A stretch of 64,000 nt of DNA from Spinacia oleracea (GCF_020520425.1 NC_079490.1:122470715-122534714), one strand, 5' to 3'; shown: positions 1 to 13,824, counted from the stretch's first letter. Numbers and translations are program-made. Notes: generated by a model from the letters alone, not told the origin.

Positions 1-3000
1 TAGATCAATAGAGATTGGTATATGTTCGTCATGCCTAAAGTCATACGATACGTTTTTGGCGATCCTCATATTATATCATACATGATAAATTCTTTTGCAG
101 AATAATTCCCAATTGAATTCTATTCATGTAACTTTAGCTCATCTAGTTTCAGTATATACTAAATCCAGCTAAATTCTTTGACATATAATATAGGTTAAGA
201 ATCTTACTTAGATCCTTTGATGTTTAACTTAGTAAATGCTTATACATAGTTCAAACATTCTTTACTTAGATTTATTCACATGGGTCGAATATCTCCAATG
301 GAGTCTTTCGTGTTTGATTTAGTAAATGCCATTACTTAATCCAAAACATTAATATAAGATCTTTGTAAATAGATCTTAATACCCAGTATGTACTAAGTTT
401 CGCCTTGGTCCATCATTGATGAATAATTTCAAATCTAAGTCATTAGCATTTGAATGTTATTTCACAATAGAGAGATATGTGTGTGATACACATAGGACCA
501 ATTAAGTTTTTATGTACTCCCACTAAACTTCTTATACATCTATAAGAATCATGTACATTTTATGAAACTAAAATGCTTATTAGCTTCACTAAAATACAGT
601 TCCAATTCCCAATTGCTTGCTTAAATCTGTACTTAGATTTCATAAGCTAGCATTCATTTTCAAGCATTTATTTGGATCCACAAATCCTATGGCATGCCAT
701 GTACATAGTTTTCTTCCATCATTTGATTGAGGAATACGTTTTGTCATCCAATTGCCATATGTACCAATATGCAATCATTGCTTGAATTATAGACTTAAGC
801 ATTACGATTTTGCATGAGGCTTCAACACAATCTACGTCGTGAATTTGCTTGTAACCTTTAGCAACTAATCTAGCTTTGTGTATGAACACAATTCCATGTT
901 TGATGGTTTTTGTCCTTAAAACAAACTTGCAACCAATAGGTGTGAAACTATTCTTGCAAATCAACAAAATTTCAATTTTGTCATCAAAACATTGAGTATG
1001 TTTTATGGCCTCTAACCATTTAAAACATTTGAGTCTATATATGGCCTCTAACCTTTTTAGGGAATCTGGGTTTCGTCATAGCTTTCTCACAGGTCACAAA
1101 CTCACGATAATAGTTTGACTGCAAGTTGTAGGTTTCTTCACTATCTAATAGAAGAATCGCATAGCTTCAATGACCTGAACTCCATGTTTCTTCACTATCT
1201 AATAGAAGAATCTCATAGTTTCAGTGACTTTAAATCTATGCCTACATGGGTATAGAACATCAAACAATAGAATATCAATAGCCACTTGAAAGTCCTTTGA
1301 ATATTTGTTCTCCTTGAAGCACTTGTAAAGTCTTCTAAGAGATGTCTATTCTTTAAAAGCCACTTCTAAAGTCCTTAAAGAATAAGTTCGGATTTTCTGA
1401 AGCACTTCGAAAAGCCTCCGGAATGTCCGTTTATGTTTGTTGTTCGCCTCGAAGACTTTCGAGGTCTATTTTCTCCCACTTGTCATTTTGGAAAGAATCT
1501 CCAAAAGGACATTATTTCGAGCAAACAAACATTATGTTCTCAAAAATTCGTGGTAGAAACAATACCCTTGTGTCTCATTTGAATAAATCACAATGAAACA
1601 TATATCTATACTTGGGCCTTAGTTTGTTGAATAACAAACACTAAGCTCCCACTGAGTTTAGTAACTCTTTAGATATATTTGAAAAAGTATTCTGAAATTA
1701 ATTTTTCAATAGCTTTGACGAATTTGGTTTAGTTTGGTGGTAGTTGAGCATTTTGTTTTAGAAATTATAGGAAAAGTCTTTATGATCCATCATTGATCGA
1801 ATCAAGTACTAATTGACTTCGATCATTCCAACGTAGATATTTCATATCTTATGGAGCTCGATCGTGAAATTACTACACACAATCATTGATGATCATTTTT
1901 GGTCTCAAGTAATCATCAACATGATCTAACCTAGATCTTTATGATTTCTTGCCAAGTGGATTTTATACTTCTGAATCTTTGAACTAGCCAAACAGATTCA
2001 AACTTATATCACATTGAGTAAATAAACCTATATTCACTCAAATCTGTGTGAAATAATAAAGTCATAAAACCTTTCTTTAGCTTTGAACTCTATTGTCTAG
2101 GCGTTCTAACAATAGTTCATATCTTTTGTTACTTTCAACAAGTAAGACTAGTTGTCTTAAATTGATTTAGAAATCAATGAACTTTCAAAAGTCCATCAAA
2201 ATAGAGCTTTTGAATGTTAACTTGTTGATATGGTCTAAGCAACAATGCTAAAGGTTAGTGGAACTCAAATCAAGAGATTGATTTGAACCTAGTAAAGTTT
2301 TATTGTTAAAGATTTGTTTGTTTTAATCAAGCATATTGACTCAACCCGTAAATGACCATTTCATTCAAATAAACAAACAAACATTGTTTTTGTTCTTCTG
2401 AATGTGAGTCTTTCTGTGTTTGAAAACAGAAATTTAGGTATGCTGATTATGGAACAAAATAGCCATTAAGTTCCAGCCTTTGAAAGGACTTAAAACAAAC
2501 CAGATGACCCTACAACTAATATTGCCATGCTTCATTTCCCACTTGTAGGCCATTAGTGTAGCCTAGCTTCCATTGTTTGAGTTATTACTGAAGTAAGAAC
2601 CTCAAGCGGTATATGATACCAAGGAAGTTTGATTGCTAGGTCACTTTTCTTTAAACATAAACTTTAAGGTAGAAACGGAACTGTAAATTCCTTTCATTTG
2701 TTCCTTGTTTTCCTATTTCGTGTACCCTTTCTTATAGCCTTAAGAATTGAATTCTCTAGTGTTGACTTTTATACTTTGTTTAGACATGTCCAGTCACTCC
2801 AACAAAGTTCTTACCATTTTATATATGTTGAATGTTTTGCTTCAACTAGATGATCTTACCAGAAGCTTCTAAAGTTCTCTAAGCATCAATCTATTCGAAT
2901 GTCTAGGGACTAGACTGATTCGAGAATTAAATGGACAAAGATATTAGGTTGTTAACCGTTGGTAAAGCTGAGCGTTTAAACTCAATGCTTTATGATCTCA

Positions 3001-3250
3001 AAACTACATTGTATTTTGAATTCACAAGCACCAATCGGTTTGCCATTCGACTTTGATACTCGAAAACAACCATAAAAGTCGCTAAAAGAAACGTACATTT
3101 TAAATTGCTCACATCTCTCATTTCCGTGAATCGTTCTTGGATTCACTACCAATTGAGAAAATTTACTGTTACCTTTCTAAAAGGATTTACTGCAGTGCAA
3201 GATATTTAATTATAAACAATAATTAAAACATACATTGAAGCATGCAAAGT
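1..3250 (-). pseudogene. Decayed copia gag-pol
   Basis: There is no long reading frame, but short stretches match the intact family A gag-pol at 37051-41038 in the same order and orientation. Around 1440-1560 is the end of integrase, including the codons for a KMTSGRK-like string, and around 719-967 is the reverse transcriptase core. Bases 1-700 also match, in opposite orientation, the decayed copia stretch at 26990-27560, so both derive from the same part of related pol genes (downstream RT). Many indels and stops make this non-coding. The rest of gag and protease was placed by synteny only. Confidence 0.7.
719..967 (-). pseudogene. Reverse transcriptase fragment (copia)
   Basis: An 82-residue open stretch contains KARLVAKGYKQ, then a degenerate version of the segment that normally reads DYDETFSPVAMLKSIR, then IWQLDDKT in place of IWQMDVKT. 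These are conserved blocks 1-2 of Ty1/copia reverse transcriptase. The same blocks sit at residues 61-115 of the intact family A pol frame ending at 37051. The catalytic YVDD region is not readable here. It is only a relic. Confidence 0.85.
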
Positions 3251-3299
3251 CTAAACATTTATCATGAGTAATAACTTGAAAATTAGAGCAATCATGCAA

Positions 3300-5864
3300 T
3301 TCAAACAAGTTATTAGCATTTTATTCGATTTTATTGTTCCGGCAGGTGTGAATAAAATGATTCCAAGACCCTAAAACCATTGAAGAATTAAGCACATTAT
3401 TTATTTTGACTCAATTCTAAAACATTTTAGGTAAGCAAAAACCTTTTGCTAATAGTCTAGAAACTACTCTTGGTTGATAGGTACGTCTAAGAACTTATTA
3501 GGTAAACCTATCGATTTTGCCACGACATAAAAGGACTCCTTACTTATAACGTTGAGTTTCAACAAAACTAACATGTACTCACAATTATTTGTGTACCTTA
3601 CCCCTTTAGGACCAATAAGTAACACCTCGCTGAGCGAAAACTATTACTAGATTGATGTAAAGGATATCCAAGCAAGTGTTTATTTTAGCATGGCACCTTT
3701 TAACTCAATTTTTAACTTTGGAACTTAAGGCTCTTACTATGTTGGTTAGATTTTAAGTGAACTAAAATCCTTAATCATGCAACATAATCAAGCCACAATC
3801 TCATGCATAATTAAGACATATTCAAAGCAATAAATAACTTAAAGCATGCATAAGATAAATGTGATCTAGTATGGCCCGACTTCATCTTGAAGCTTCAACT
3901 TCAAAGTCCGTCTCGAAAATGGTAACTTCGTCTTGAATTTCACCGTGGGAGGCGCCATTTTCTTCAAATAGGATAAGCTATAATTAAACTAATTACAACT
4001 ATTTGATGGTACGTAGATCATATTTAAATTGAAAAACAAATTTGGTGCATTAGACCAATTACATTCAAATTAATGGTACGCAGACCATATTTTCTATCCT
4101 ATTTGGGCCATACTAGTCACTCCATAACCTGCAAAACAGTACATATACAATATATACCATTCACCCATTCATTATCATGAATGGCCCACATAGCTGGTTA
4201 GTAAAACACGTTATGCATCACATAAATATTTGCAGCAATTAATTAAGGGCACCAATAATCTACCATTATTCAGCCCTTATTAATTCTAATCAAGTTGTTT
4301 AACCTTAAAGGATTTGTAGACCTAATCAAGAGTTTATGACTAAAAATGCTCCCACTTAAACCAATAAATTCATATGCTTTACTAATTTTAAACATAAAAA
4401 TGTATTTCTAGTCTAACCGGAAACATATAAATTTAATTAAAATTTAAAGCTCATATAAATTTATAATCGAATCCATTAACTTAATTTATTTCAGTTGAAT
4501 TAAACGAATTTAAATTAATTCAAGATTTAATTTTAGTAAAATAATTAGTATAAATAAAATTTATAATAATTATAATATTCAAAATTAAAATCCAAGTAAA
4601 CAATTTAAATTACGAATTTTAAAATTAATTAAAATCGTTTCCGAACTGAAAATTAAAAATTAAATTCAAAACGCATCAATCGGGTCAAGACGAGGCAATG
4701 GGCTTGCGCCCATGCCCCGTCGAGTCCACGAGGCAGCATCGCCCCTCACGAGTGATCGCACAGCAAGGCACGAGCAGCAGCCACGCGCAAACGCAGCAAG
4801 CCAAGCCACGCTTGCGCGCAGCATTGCTCGCTGGCTTCGTAGCGTAGCAGCTGCTTGGCGAGGCTGGGCGAGGCAGCGCTCGTGCTACGAGGCACCCCTC
4901 GCTGCCCGCGCGCGCGCCTGCCTTCACTCGCTCGCCTTGCTTCTTCGCCCATCCGCCCATGCATCATCGCAGCACTCGACGCAAGGCAGGGCCACTGCCT
5001 TGTGCTCACGTGCCACTCGCCTTGCTCGCTGCATTCGTACCGCATGGGCGACGAGCTCCCTTGCTCGTCGTCGCATGCCCGCACTATACAACACCCCTTA
5101 AGGGTAACACGTAGTGTCCATTGCTTTGTGCGTGCAAGTTTTATGAGCGAATTGCATAAAAATTAAAACTTTTATTTCCAAAATTAATGACAAATTAATA
5201 AATCATATTAATTTCATAATTTTAGGGGGAAAAATCAAAAATTTATTAATCAATTAATTTCCGATTAACATAAATTCAAATCTAGGTCATAAAAATTTAA
5301 AGTTTAACACAAATTAACAATTTTTATGGTGGTTTTTAATCATTGGTACCTAATTAAATTATTAATTGATTATGAAAATCAAATCAATTCTAAATTATTC
5401 GAATTTCAACAAATTAATCATAATTACAAATTAGGATGTATAATTAACAAGGCTAGGCATTTAAACTTGTTAAACATATACAGTAGGTCAATCAAAGATT
5501 CAAGATATATCAACAAGAATCGCAAATATTTAATTTAACATTTTAAATTTACAAACTTTTGCGTTCGAAAAACTAAAACCTCCGAAAAGTCATAGTTAGG
5601 CTTCGAATTGGGGAATTCTGGGTTCGGCCGAAAAATATTGTTTTTGTCAAAATTTTAGAATGCCTTTTACATGCAGAATTGACACAAAAATCACTCGATT
5701 TGGATGAGTAACGAAGAAACTGCCGAAAAACTGCGTACATATAATTAAATAAACGCAATTTGCAATTAATTAACAATTACGAAAATTAATCACCCCTTTT
5801 AATTCTTTGCAAATTTGTAAAATTTAACCATGTTTATGCAATTTAGATTATGAAAATAATAAGA
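3300..5864 (-). other. Family A 5' leader with GC-rich island
   Basis: This untranslated leader between the PBS and gag matches 41145-43448 over most of its length, including the recurring string GGTACGCAGACCATATTT. Bases 4690-5090 form a GC-rich island (repeated CGCTCG/GCGCG strings) inside otherwise AT-rich DNA. Several overlapping frames are open through the island on both strands, but none is shared with the paralogous leader, so I treat them as artefacts of composition. Confidence 0.7.
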
Positions 5865-5878
5865 GGCTCGTGATACCA
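5865..5878 (-). promoter_or_regulatory. Primer binding site (copia)
   Basis: The minus strand reads TGGTATCACGAGCC one base after the LTR end CCTAACA. It resembles TGGTATCAGAGCC, the copia PBS that pairs with the initiator methionine tRNA 3' end, with an internal change. Confidence 0.85.
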
Positions 5879-5879
5879 C

Positions 5880-7275
5880 TGTTAGGTTATGATACATATG
5901 ACAAAACATAAATCATGCGGAAAAACCATAAAGCTAGGAAACATATTATTCACACATAATCATTTAGCATAATTCAGATGCATACACTTTGTTGCGTGCC
6001 CTCCCTAGCTGCGCCTGAACCGAACAAGAACAAGTCTTTAGGACTCCAAGTGTCTTCCCTCCGTAGATAGTCCACAGCACGTCCGGATCCGCCTTAAGCT
6101 TGACCAACTAGAATCGCCCTTAAGGTAGTATAGATTTCGGCTAATTAGGGGCAAGAGAGTGGCTGATTTTTCTTGAAAATCTTACCTTTGAATACTTCAA
6201 TTGTCTTCTCTTAAATATGTGACCATAGGCCTATATTTATAGAGTTTATGGAAAGGAATTATAATCCTACTAGGATATGGATTTATTAATTAGAATCCTA
6301 CTTGAACTCTAAATAATAAATTTAATCTATTAGGATTAGGATTTAATCATTGCACGAATTCCGATAGGATTAGGATTCGTTACGAACACGAGTGTCGCAC
6401 GACCACGAGGGACGCACGCACCCGCGCAGGCCTTGAGGCCCACACGAGTGGGCGCTGCCTTGCAGCCCACGAGCACACCCTCCAGCGCGCGCGCCTACGG
6501 CCTTGCTGGGCCTGGCCTTGCGCTGGGCCTGGCGAGGCTTTGGCCTTCGTGTTGGGCGCTTGGCTTGCTGGGCGCGGGCCTGGCTTCGTGCTGGGCCTTC
6601 GTCTGGCAAGCCTCGTCCGATGCTAATTCGTACGATGCGCTTCCGATTAAATTCCCGGTTCCGGAATTCATTTCCGATACGACCAATATTTAATATTTCC
6701 GATTCTGAAATTAATTTTCCGTTTCGAACAAATATTTAATATTTCCGTTTCCGGAATTATTTTCCGATTTCGATAATATTTTCGATTTTGAAAATATTTC
6801 CGTTTCCGGTAATATTTCCGATTCCGGCAATATTTCCATTTCCAATAATATTTTCCGATACGTACCATGTTTCCGTTTCCGGCAACATCTACGACTTGGA
6901 TAATATTTATATTTCCGATACGATCCATATTTCCGTTTCCGGCAATATCATCGTTTCCGGAGTATTCATTTCTTGCCTTTGACGATCTCAGCTCCCACTG
7001 AAACCAAGATCCGTCGATTCCGAATATCCATAGATGGAGTATTTAATTCCATTAAATACTTGATCCATTTACGTACTATTTGTGTGACCCTACGGGTTCA
7101 GTCAAGAGTAAGCTGTGGATTAATATAATTAATTCCACTTGAACTGAAGCGGCCTCTAGCTAGGCATTCAGCTCACTTGATCTTACTGAATTATTAACTT
7201 GTTAATTAATACTGAACCGCATTTATTAGACTTAACATGATATGCATACTTGGACCAAGGGCATTATTTCCATCA
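5880..7275 (-). repeat. 5' LTR of the old family A element
   Basis: This 1396-bp LTR on the minus strand starts TGATGGAAATAATGCCC (7275) and ends GTCATATGTATCATAACCTAACA (5880; terminal part quoted from the minus strand). It aligns throughout with the LTR at 34818-36184. A TATA box (TATAAATA on the minus strand) is at 6235-6242. The PBS directly follows its 3' end. The LTR contains the TTCCG-rich repeat stretch listed separately and a GC-rich block at 6390-6620. Confidence 0.9.
6640..6960. repeat. TTTCCG-rich degenerate tandem repeats within LTR A
   Basis: About 18-bp units of the form AATATTTCCG(A/T)TTCCGG repeat imperfectly some 15 times. The same array occurs in every family A LTR: about 10600-10930 (inverted), 35555-35880 and 45940-46260. 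It creates the NGNMVRIGKYYRKWKY-like open frames, which are repeat translations and not proteins. Confidence 0.85.
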
Positions 7276-7449
7276 GAAGGCAGATCAAAGAAGCTAACGG
7301 GAACGCTTAGTTAATCGTAACGTACGTAACCTACACTCCTCTAGTTGGCCATGGTAACTAATAGTTGTCCTCGTTTGAGTTTAGTCAATTGGATAGCGAT
7401 AATAAGGAGACTAGATTATAGTCCGTATTGTGTGTTTAGTACGTAGTAT

Positions 7450-8276
7450 CAGGGGCGGATTTTCCAGGGGGGGCATCTAGGGCCTGGCCCCTGGTAGCCC
7501 AAAAGTGGATCCACTGCTAAAAGAAGGCCTCTAAGCAGTGTATATCTGGAAGTTTATAAATTTTCAATATACGAGTCCCAATATATAATGTTGGGCTGAC
7601 TGAACACTACATTTTCACAATGTACAAAATCTGACACAATTAGGAAATTAAATATTCTCTTGCTTATCCTTTTTTCATTTCTACAATTTTTACAATCAAC
7701 TCCACAGACCACACATGCATTCACACAAGTACATCACACAATATTTTTATATTTATGCACATGAATTGAAATGTACTCCGTACATTACTACGACTGTTCA
7801 CTAATTTAACAAAAGCAACAAGGATTATGCTAATTTTCTTTTTAGTTTCCTCTTCGATTTATGATACATTGATAATAATGTTTACTTAATTGTTACTAGA
7901 ATTTTCTTAGTTGAATTTATATATTACAAATAACATTAAAGATGATTGTTTTATTTAATATTAGAACATACTGCACCAGTGTCTTAAATTTAAAAGAAAA
8001 AAAAAACGACAACTATTTAAAAGAGTCTATAAAATGTGAGGGTCTTTTAGATAATTCAAGAGGACATACATTTCTCAATAGTTGAGTTATACTACTATAA
8101 TAGAAAAATAAAAAAAGTATTGTGTTTCTTTATAGCAATTAATTTAATAAATAATACCCGGCCACTTTTAGTAGTTATATTTTTTAAATATTTTTTAAGA
8201 TAAATTTAGTTTCGATGATAATCATACTTTTAAAATTCTTGGCCCCCGGAAGATATTTAGCCAAGATCCGCCACTG
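7450..8276. mobile_element. Non-autonomous hAT transposon
   Basis: This 827-bp element has terminal inverted repeats: the left end is CAGGGGCGGAT and the right end, on the other strand, is CAGTGGCGGAT. It is flanked by a perfect 8-bp duplication CGTAGTAT (7442-7449 and 8277-8284), the length diagnostic of hAT transposition. The interior is AT-rich and encodes no transposase, so mobility would need a transposase in trans. Its preserved TSD shows insertion into the surrounding repeat. Confidence 0.93.
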
Positions 8277-9559
8277 CGTAGTATCATGCATAGGTAATTT
8301 TAGTTATTTGTATTTCGTGATTCGTGCAATTATCATGTTAGTTTTGTATAGATTCATTTCATAATCATATGGCAAAATTTTAGTCGAAAATCTTGTAGAT
8401 GCTACTCTCATCGGTGTAATGTGTTCGCCATGTAAACAGGGAGCAATAAGGTAATTGGTATTATTTGTTGGTTAGATCAATTTAGATAGCAAAATCACGT
8501 TATTCTCTTTTATTTATTTGGTACTTTAGAAATTACGAAGGAGCTATTTTCTCTTAATTGGTGCGATCTTATTCTTTAATTGTGCATGGTTTCTTAGTTA
8601 ATGAATTTGTTCATATACAATTAGTTCCCTATTTTGTGGTGATCTTATCTTCTGATCGTATCATTTAGTCAAATGATAAAAGTTTCATCTTGATTTTATT
8701 TATTAAGTCTGATCTATTTTGAAGAGGCAAACTGTTTATTTTAAGTAACGGATTCACTTATCTTGGGAAATGGAATCTCGAAGTTTAAGTCGTTAACTAT
8801 AAGGTTGCGGTGACTCCAAATTTTCGATATAATGTTATTTTGATTATTTTAAGACCTATTATTTTATGTGAAACGGGTCACCCTTCGAAATGGTTTTTGA
8901 GATTAAGATATCCGGAGGGACGGATTCCCAATGGAGAGGAGCATGCAACTCTAACGGACGGATTTCGTTGAGTATACCGTTTTAGTTCAATGTTGTCGTT
9001 CGACTCTAGTAGCTGCCGGGTGCTGTCTACTAGGTTGAGAGTGTGGCCATACTTAGACTAGAGACGTATTCTCGAATGACGTATTCCTGACTTTGACTAT
9101 ATTGGAACAGTGTCTTGCGATTCACTTGCGCTCCGTTCATACCTCTACCTTATAAATAAGATTTTATGTATCTTATAATGTCGTATTTGGTTTGGTTAAC
9201 TTGTCTTACTTTAATTATGTTTCCTTAATTGGTTATTATCCTCTCAAAGATTCTTTAACGTTTTGTTTATTTCATGATTTATTTTATGATCGTAAGTTTT
9301 CCTATATTATAATTTTTTATATTATCTATATTCTATGATTCTTATTATTTCTATTTAATTGGTTACACTTGAACTGGGAGAGCTGTTAGTTACTCCCCAC
9401 TGATTGTGGAATTTTGTTGTTCATTCTACAGGTTGTTTTCTTAGCTTATTTGGGCTTGGACTTGGGCTTCGAGTGAGAAATAAAACAAATGGAGTTTATT
9501 TTATTTTAAACTTTCTACTTTTGTTTTGAGGCTATGTTGTACCTCATTTGAAATAATTA

Positions 9560-9675
9560 TTTTAATTTTGTTGGTTTAACAATTTAGTGTTTAAACCCCT
9601 TCTTTATTTTACTTTTTATTTTATTTTGTTGGTTTAACAATTTAGTGTTTAAACCCCTTCTTTATTTTAGTAGTG
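9560..9675. repeat. 58-bp direct tandem duplication
   Basis: A unit containing TTGGTTTAACAATTTAGTG and TTAAACCCCTTCTTTATTTTA occurs twice with a 58-bp period (anchors at 9571 and 9629), nearly identical. It lies upstream of the TATA box at 9711. Confidence 0.9.
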
Positions 9676-9766
9676 ACAAGCCCAGAAGACGGTGTTTCCG
9701 TCACCGTCAATATAAATAGCACTTTAAATTCCTTATTTTCTCTTTTAGAATTTCTGGGTTGTTACA

Positions 9767-10284
9767 CCCATGGCCTCGCTGCTTGTGCTTGCACGCGCGG
9801 GCTTCGACACAACAACACAACGCCAACCGCTGGCTTTAGGCGCGACCCAAGGCCTAGATAAGCGTTGGGCATGTGTGCGTGTGTGTGTTGTGTTGGCTGG
9901 CCTATGCTTCAAGCCTTTGGTCGGTTTACACAATTAAAATCCAAGGGTTATTTCATTAACCACACTCCACTCCGTTTTTCAAACAACACACATCTAATCC
10001 TAGAGACACATTGAACCCTAATTCTCTGTGTGCCTCAAAAAATTGACAATTCCCTAAAAGCCAAGTACCTTGTGCAAAATCTAAGCTATTGGAACCAAGG
10101 CGGATCTGAATGTGTGGATGGACTATTGTAGAGGAATTAAAAGTGGAGTTCCCGTTCGTGTTTGTAAGGCTAGTGAGAGTACACGCATCAAATGTATGTA
10201 TTCGTTTAATCTATACTTTTGAATGGATTCTGGATCTGGGATGTTTTCCGCTTTTGTTAATTAGATTAGCACTAAATTGCAATA
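9767..10284 (+). repeat. Copia family B, first copy: 3' part of LTR
   Basis: The sequence from about 9900 to 10284 matches the end of the complete family B LTR at 16521-17506: the CTAAGCTA..GGCGGATCTG segment, the GAGGAA..GAAGTTC..CGTTCGTGTT segment, and ATGTATT followed by TTCCGC. The left part is GC-rich (cccatggcctcgctgc), as in the other copy. The LTR is 5'-truncated by the preceding repeat. Its end is separated from its PBS by the solo LTR at 10286-13974. Confidence 0.7.
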
Positions 10285-12769
10285 GTGAAGGAAATAATGC
10301 CCTTGGTCCAAGTATGCATTCAATGATAAGTCTAATAATTGCGGTTCAGTATTAATTAATTATACAAGTTAATAATTCAGTGAGATCAAGTGAACTGTAT
10401 GCCTAGCTAGAAGCCGCTTCAGTTCAAGTGGAATTAATAATATTATTAATCCACAACTTACTCTTGACCGAACCCGTACGGTCAAACAAATAGTACGTGA
10501 ACGGATCAAGTATTTAAGTGAATTAAATACTCCATTTATGGATATTCGGAATCGACGGATCTCGGTTCCAGTGGGAGCTGAAATCGTCAAAAGGCAAATT
10601 ATGAATACTCCGGAAACGATGATATTGCCGGAAACGGAAATATGGATCGTATCGGATATATAAATATTATCCAAGTCGTAGATGTTGACGGAAACGGAAA
10701 CATGGTACGTATCGGAAAATATTATCGGAAATGGAAATATTGCCGGAATCGGAAATATTGTCGGAAACGGAAATATTGTCGGCATCGGAAATATTATCGG
10801 AATCGGAAAATAATTCCGGAATCGAAAATATTAAATATTTGTTCGAAACGGAAATTAATTCAGGAATCGGAAATATTAAATATTGTTCGAATCGGAAATG
10901 AATTCCGAAATCGGAAAATTAATCGGAAGCGCGTCGTACGAAATAAACATCGGACGAGCTTGCTAGACGCAAGGCCCAGCACGAAGCCAGGCCTGCGCCT
11001 TGCGAAGCCCGCACAAAGAAAGGCAAGCGAGCAGCCCGCCAAGCACCGCAAGGACCAGCCAAGCAACACGCAAGGCTAGGCCCAACGAGGCAAGCAGGCT
11101 GGCGTGCCAAAGCATGGGCCGCAGCGCTGTTGGGCCTAGCTCCGCGCGCGCGCGCCCAGCGCCCTTCGTGGGCTGTGCGTGTGTGTGCGTTGAGTTCGTG
11201 CATGGATCGAATCCTTAAGCGTTTAGGATTAGTTCGATTAAAGATTATTTTCCTAAAACTACTAGAGTTAGTTATTGAAATAAACACTAACTTAATAGAT
11301 TTAATTAGTATCTAATTCTAATAAGATTAGATAAATTGAATCCTAGTAGATTTCTAGTTCCGATAATCCTACCCTATAAATAGGTGATGGCATTCACAAT
11401 TTATAACACATCAATTCAAGTATTCATATAGTTTTAAATTAAAAACTAAGTTAATAATTTGCCACAAATTATAAACAAATAACATAAAACCTTAGGCTAA
11501 ATTCTAGTTAATTGAATCTAAGGCGGATCCGAACGTGCTGTGGACTATCTACGGAGGGACGACACTTGGAGTCCTAAACTTGTTCTTGTTCGGTGATAGG
11601 GTGTTTTTCCATCGTTGAATAGAAATTCACCTCACCAAACAAAATTTATAAAACACCTAACTAACCGGCTATATGGACTATAGCGGCAAGCATAGGGATC
11701 GTCCCATAGGAATGGATATGTTTGACTATTCAATCTATGCGTTCACAAGCTAGTTCGGATGGAAATTGATTTTGAATTCTAATCTAATGAAAGCAAGTAA
11801 TTAAAACAAATAAAGAAATTCTAGAGGATTCGGGGATCGGCAATGGAAATCGAATCAAAGAAATAACAAGGTCAAGACATTCATGAATATGCAACGACAT
11901 AGCAAATAGGGGAATGAAACCAAATGACGTGCTCACCGCCTCTCGGATGGAGCACGCGAAGCAACCTAGCCTATGGAAGAGCTTTCGCCTAATCCTAAAC
12001 TAGATAAGCTTGCATATAATAGGAACTATCATTCACTTGCACAAATTAGGCTCACAATGTCTTGCCAAACCTAATCATACATTCCAATCTAATCCGATCA
12101 AATAGCATTCGCGAGTACTACTCAATTAGTCATGGAAATCCTATCACTAAATCACATTTAATCACAACATCAATCATTTGTTTTCCCTAAAATTCCCCAA
12201 ATTCAATGCCAAAGCTTCATCCTTAACCTCTAGACTAAACTACTCAATTAGCATGATTAACATCAACATTAAACTAATATTAATCCTAATCATGAAACTA
12301 ATTGAACTAATGAAGCTAATTGAAACAATAAAATCCAGAAAATTCAAACCACAAAAATTGGGGAAAAATCAATAAAATTCAAAGCATAAAACTAATTCTA
12401 GAATTCAAGCATGAAATCAAAGCATAAACGAAATTAATGAAGCCATTAAAGAATTAAAGAACTAATCAAAAGAAGAATTAGAATTATACCTTGAAATGAA
12501 GAATTTGCATCAAACTTTGAAGAACAAAATGAACTGAAGAACAAAGCTCAAAAGAAATAGAAAAGAAATCTGAAAATTAAAGATTGAATTGAATTTAGAA
12601 TCAAGAATTTGAGGCTAAGAATACTTAATCCTAATCTCTAATCTAAGCCCTAAACTAATTCTAGAGAGAGAATTCTAAGCTAAGCCTAAAATCTGAAAAT
12701 TAGAAAATTACGTAATGAAAGCCTAATGAAAGATTGCTGCGATTTTCGTTTTTATAATAGCAGCCCCGC

Positions 12770-12960
12770 GTTCCAATTCGATCGCACACTGGGTGTTGTA
12801 TGGTCGCACAAGATTATACGTTCGATTGCACATCAAAATCAAGACATTCTGATCTCTAAACTGCAGTTTGTTCGACCGCACAGGCAAAGCAATTCGATCG
12901 CACAGGTATAACAATTCGATCGCACAGGTACAACATTCGATCGCACAAGCACAGTAGTCT
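12770..12960. repeat. Short tandem repeats around TTCGATCGCACA
   Basis: At least six imperfect copies of TTCGATCGCACA(G/C) occur, the clearest run at 12890-12950 with about 22-bp spacing. They lie inside the gypsy-type solo LTR. Confidence 0.8.
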
Positions 12961-13804
12961 GCGTGTTGATGTGGCTGCTTCTGTTCTGCTGCGCTCTTGC
13001 TGCACTATTCCTACTCGTGGTGACTGCTATTCTGCCTTGATAACCCCCCTTGATTTCTGCTGTAATGTCATTTAAAAGCTCGAGGGATTTGGTGAGCAGC
13101 AGCAAGGTTTAATAAATCAGTAACTAAGGTGAGAGCTGCGTGCATAACTGCTGTTTTTGTGCTATGTTGCTGCTGTGCCTTGGCTGTTGCGTACAATACT
13201 CAGGGCTGCTGATGCTATCAAGAGGCTGCAAGGGAGCTCATTGGAGGGCACATGAGGCTACTGTAAAGAGCTCGAACCTGGCTGCAACGTAGCTGAGAGC
13301 ACAGCTTACTGTGGGTGCCTTGTTCAAGTGCAGCGTGCTGTTCTGTTTGCGTGCTGATGTGCAGTGGCAAAGCTGCCATGGTGCTCGTGTGCTGTGGCTA
13401 GGTTGTGGCTGCACGTATAGCCAGGGCTTGCTCCGTCGCTGCACAAAGAATATCGTTGCTGCACTCAATCAAACAACTAATAGCCAAGTCATTCAAATCG
13501 CCTAGCACACTTATTAAATCGCGTAGCATGTTTATTAATTCTTATCGTACTTTTGCAAATCGTAAAATCATTTTAGACATCGTCAAGCATAATGACACAA
13601 TATAAAACACGTTAATTCTCGGAACGACCCTTGCTCAACGAGAATGCGCACAAAAGGCACATTTTAAGCAAAAACGACAAAAATCTACGCAAGACGAGAA
13701 AATATTACGATTAATGGAAAAATGCGATAAACGAACTAAAAACGATAAAACTAAGCAAAAATAATAATAAAATGCTAATAAAATGAACTAAAATCCTAAG
13801 CTAA

Positions 13805-13824
13805 GAGCGACATAAATGTCGCTC
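13805..13824. repeat. Palindrome at the start of the gypsy-type solo LTR
   Basis: GAGCGACATAAATGTCGCTC has two perfect 9-bp arms with a 2-bp centre. It lies 4 bp inside the LTR end. Confidence 0.85.

Larger units (their letters stand above)
1..7275 (-). mobile_element. Old Ty1/copia retrotransposon (family A), 5' part, truncated by window edge
   Basis: Read on the minus strand, this has the order LTR (7275 to 5880), primer binding site, about 2.5 kb of AT-rich leader and decayed gag-pol. It runs colinear with the much better preserved family A element at 34818-46567: the leader (3300-5460 against 41145-43448), the end of integrase (about 1440-1560 against 38810-38880) and reverse transcriptase (719-967). 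The 3' LTR would lie left of the window. The flank to the right of 7275 is a different repeat, so this element inserted into other repeat DNA. It is clearly older than the second copy, because its coding region is beyond reading. The family assignment is firm; internal boundaries are approximate. Confidence 0.88.
7276..9766 (+). repeat. Unassigned repeat ending like a Ty3/gypsy LTR
   Basis: Apart from the hAT insertion there is no coding content. The right end carries a TATA box (TATAAATAG, 9711-9719) followed by a terminus reading GGGTTGTTACA at 9766, which is how many chromovirus (Tekay/Del-type) LTRs end. Immediately upstream, GACGGTG and CACCGTC form a 7-bp inverted repeat. The left part was removed by the copia insertion ending at 7275, so the start is unknown. 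Calling it an LTR is an inference from the terminus alone. Confidence 0.4.
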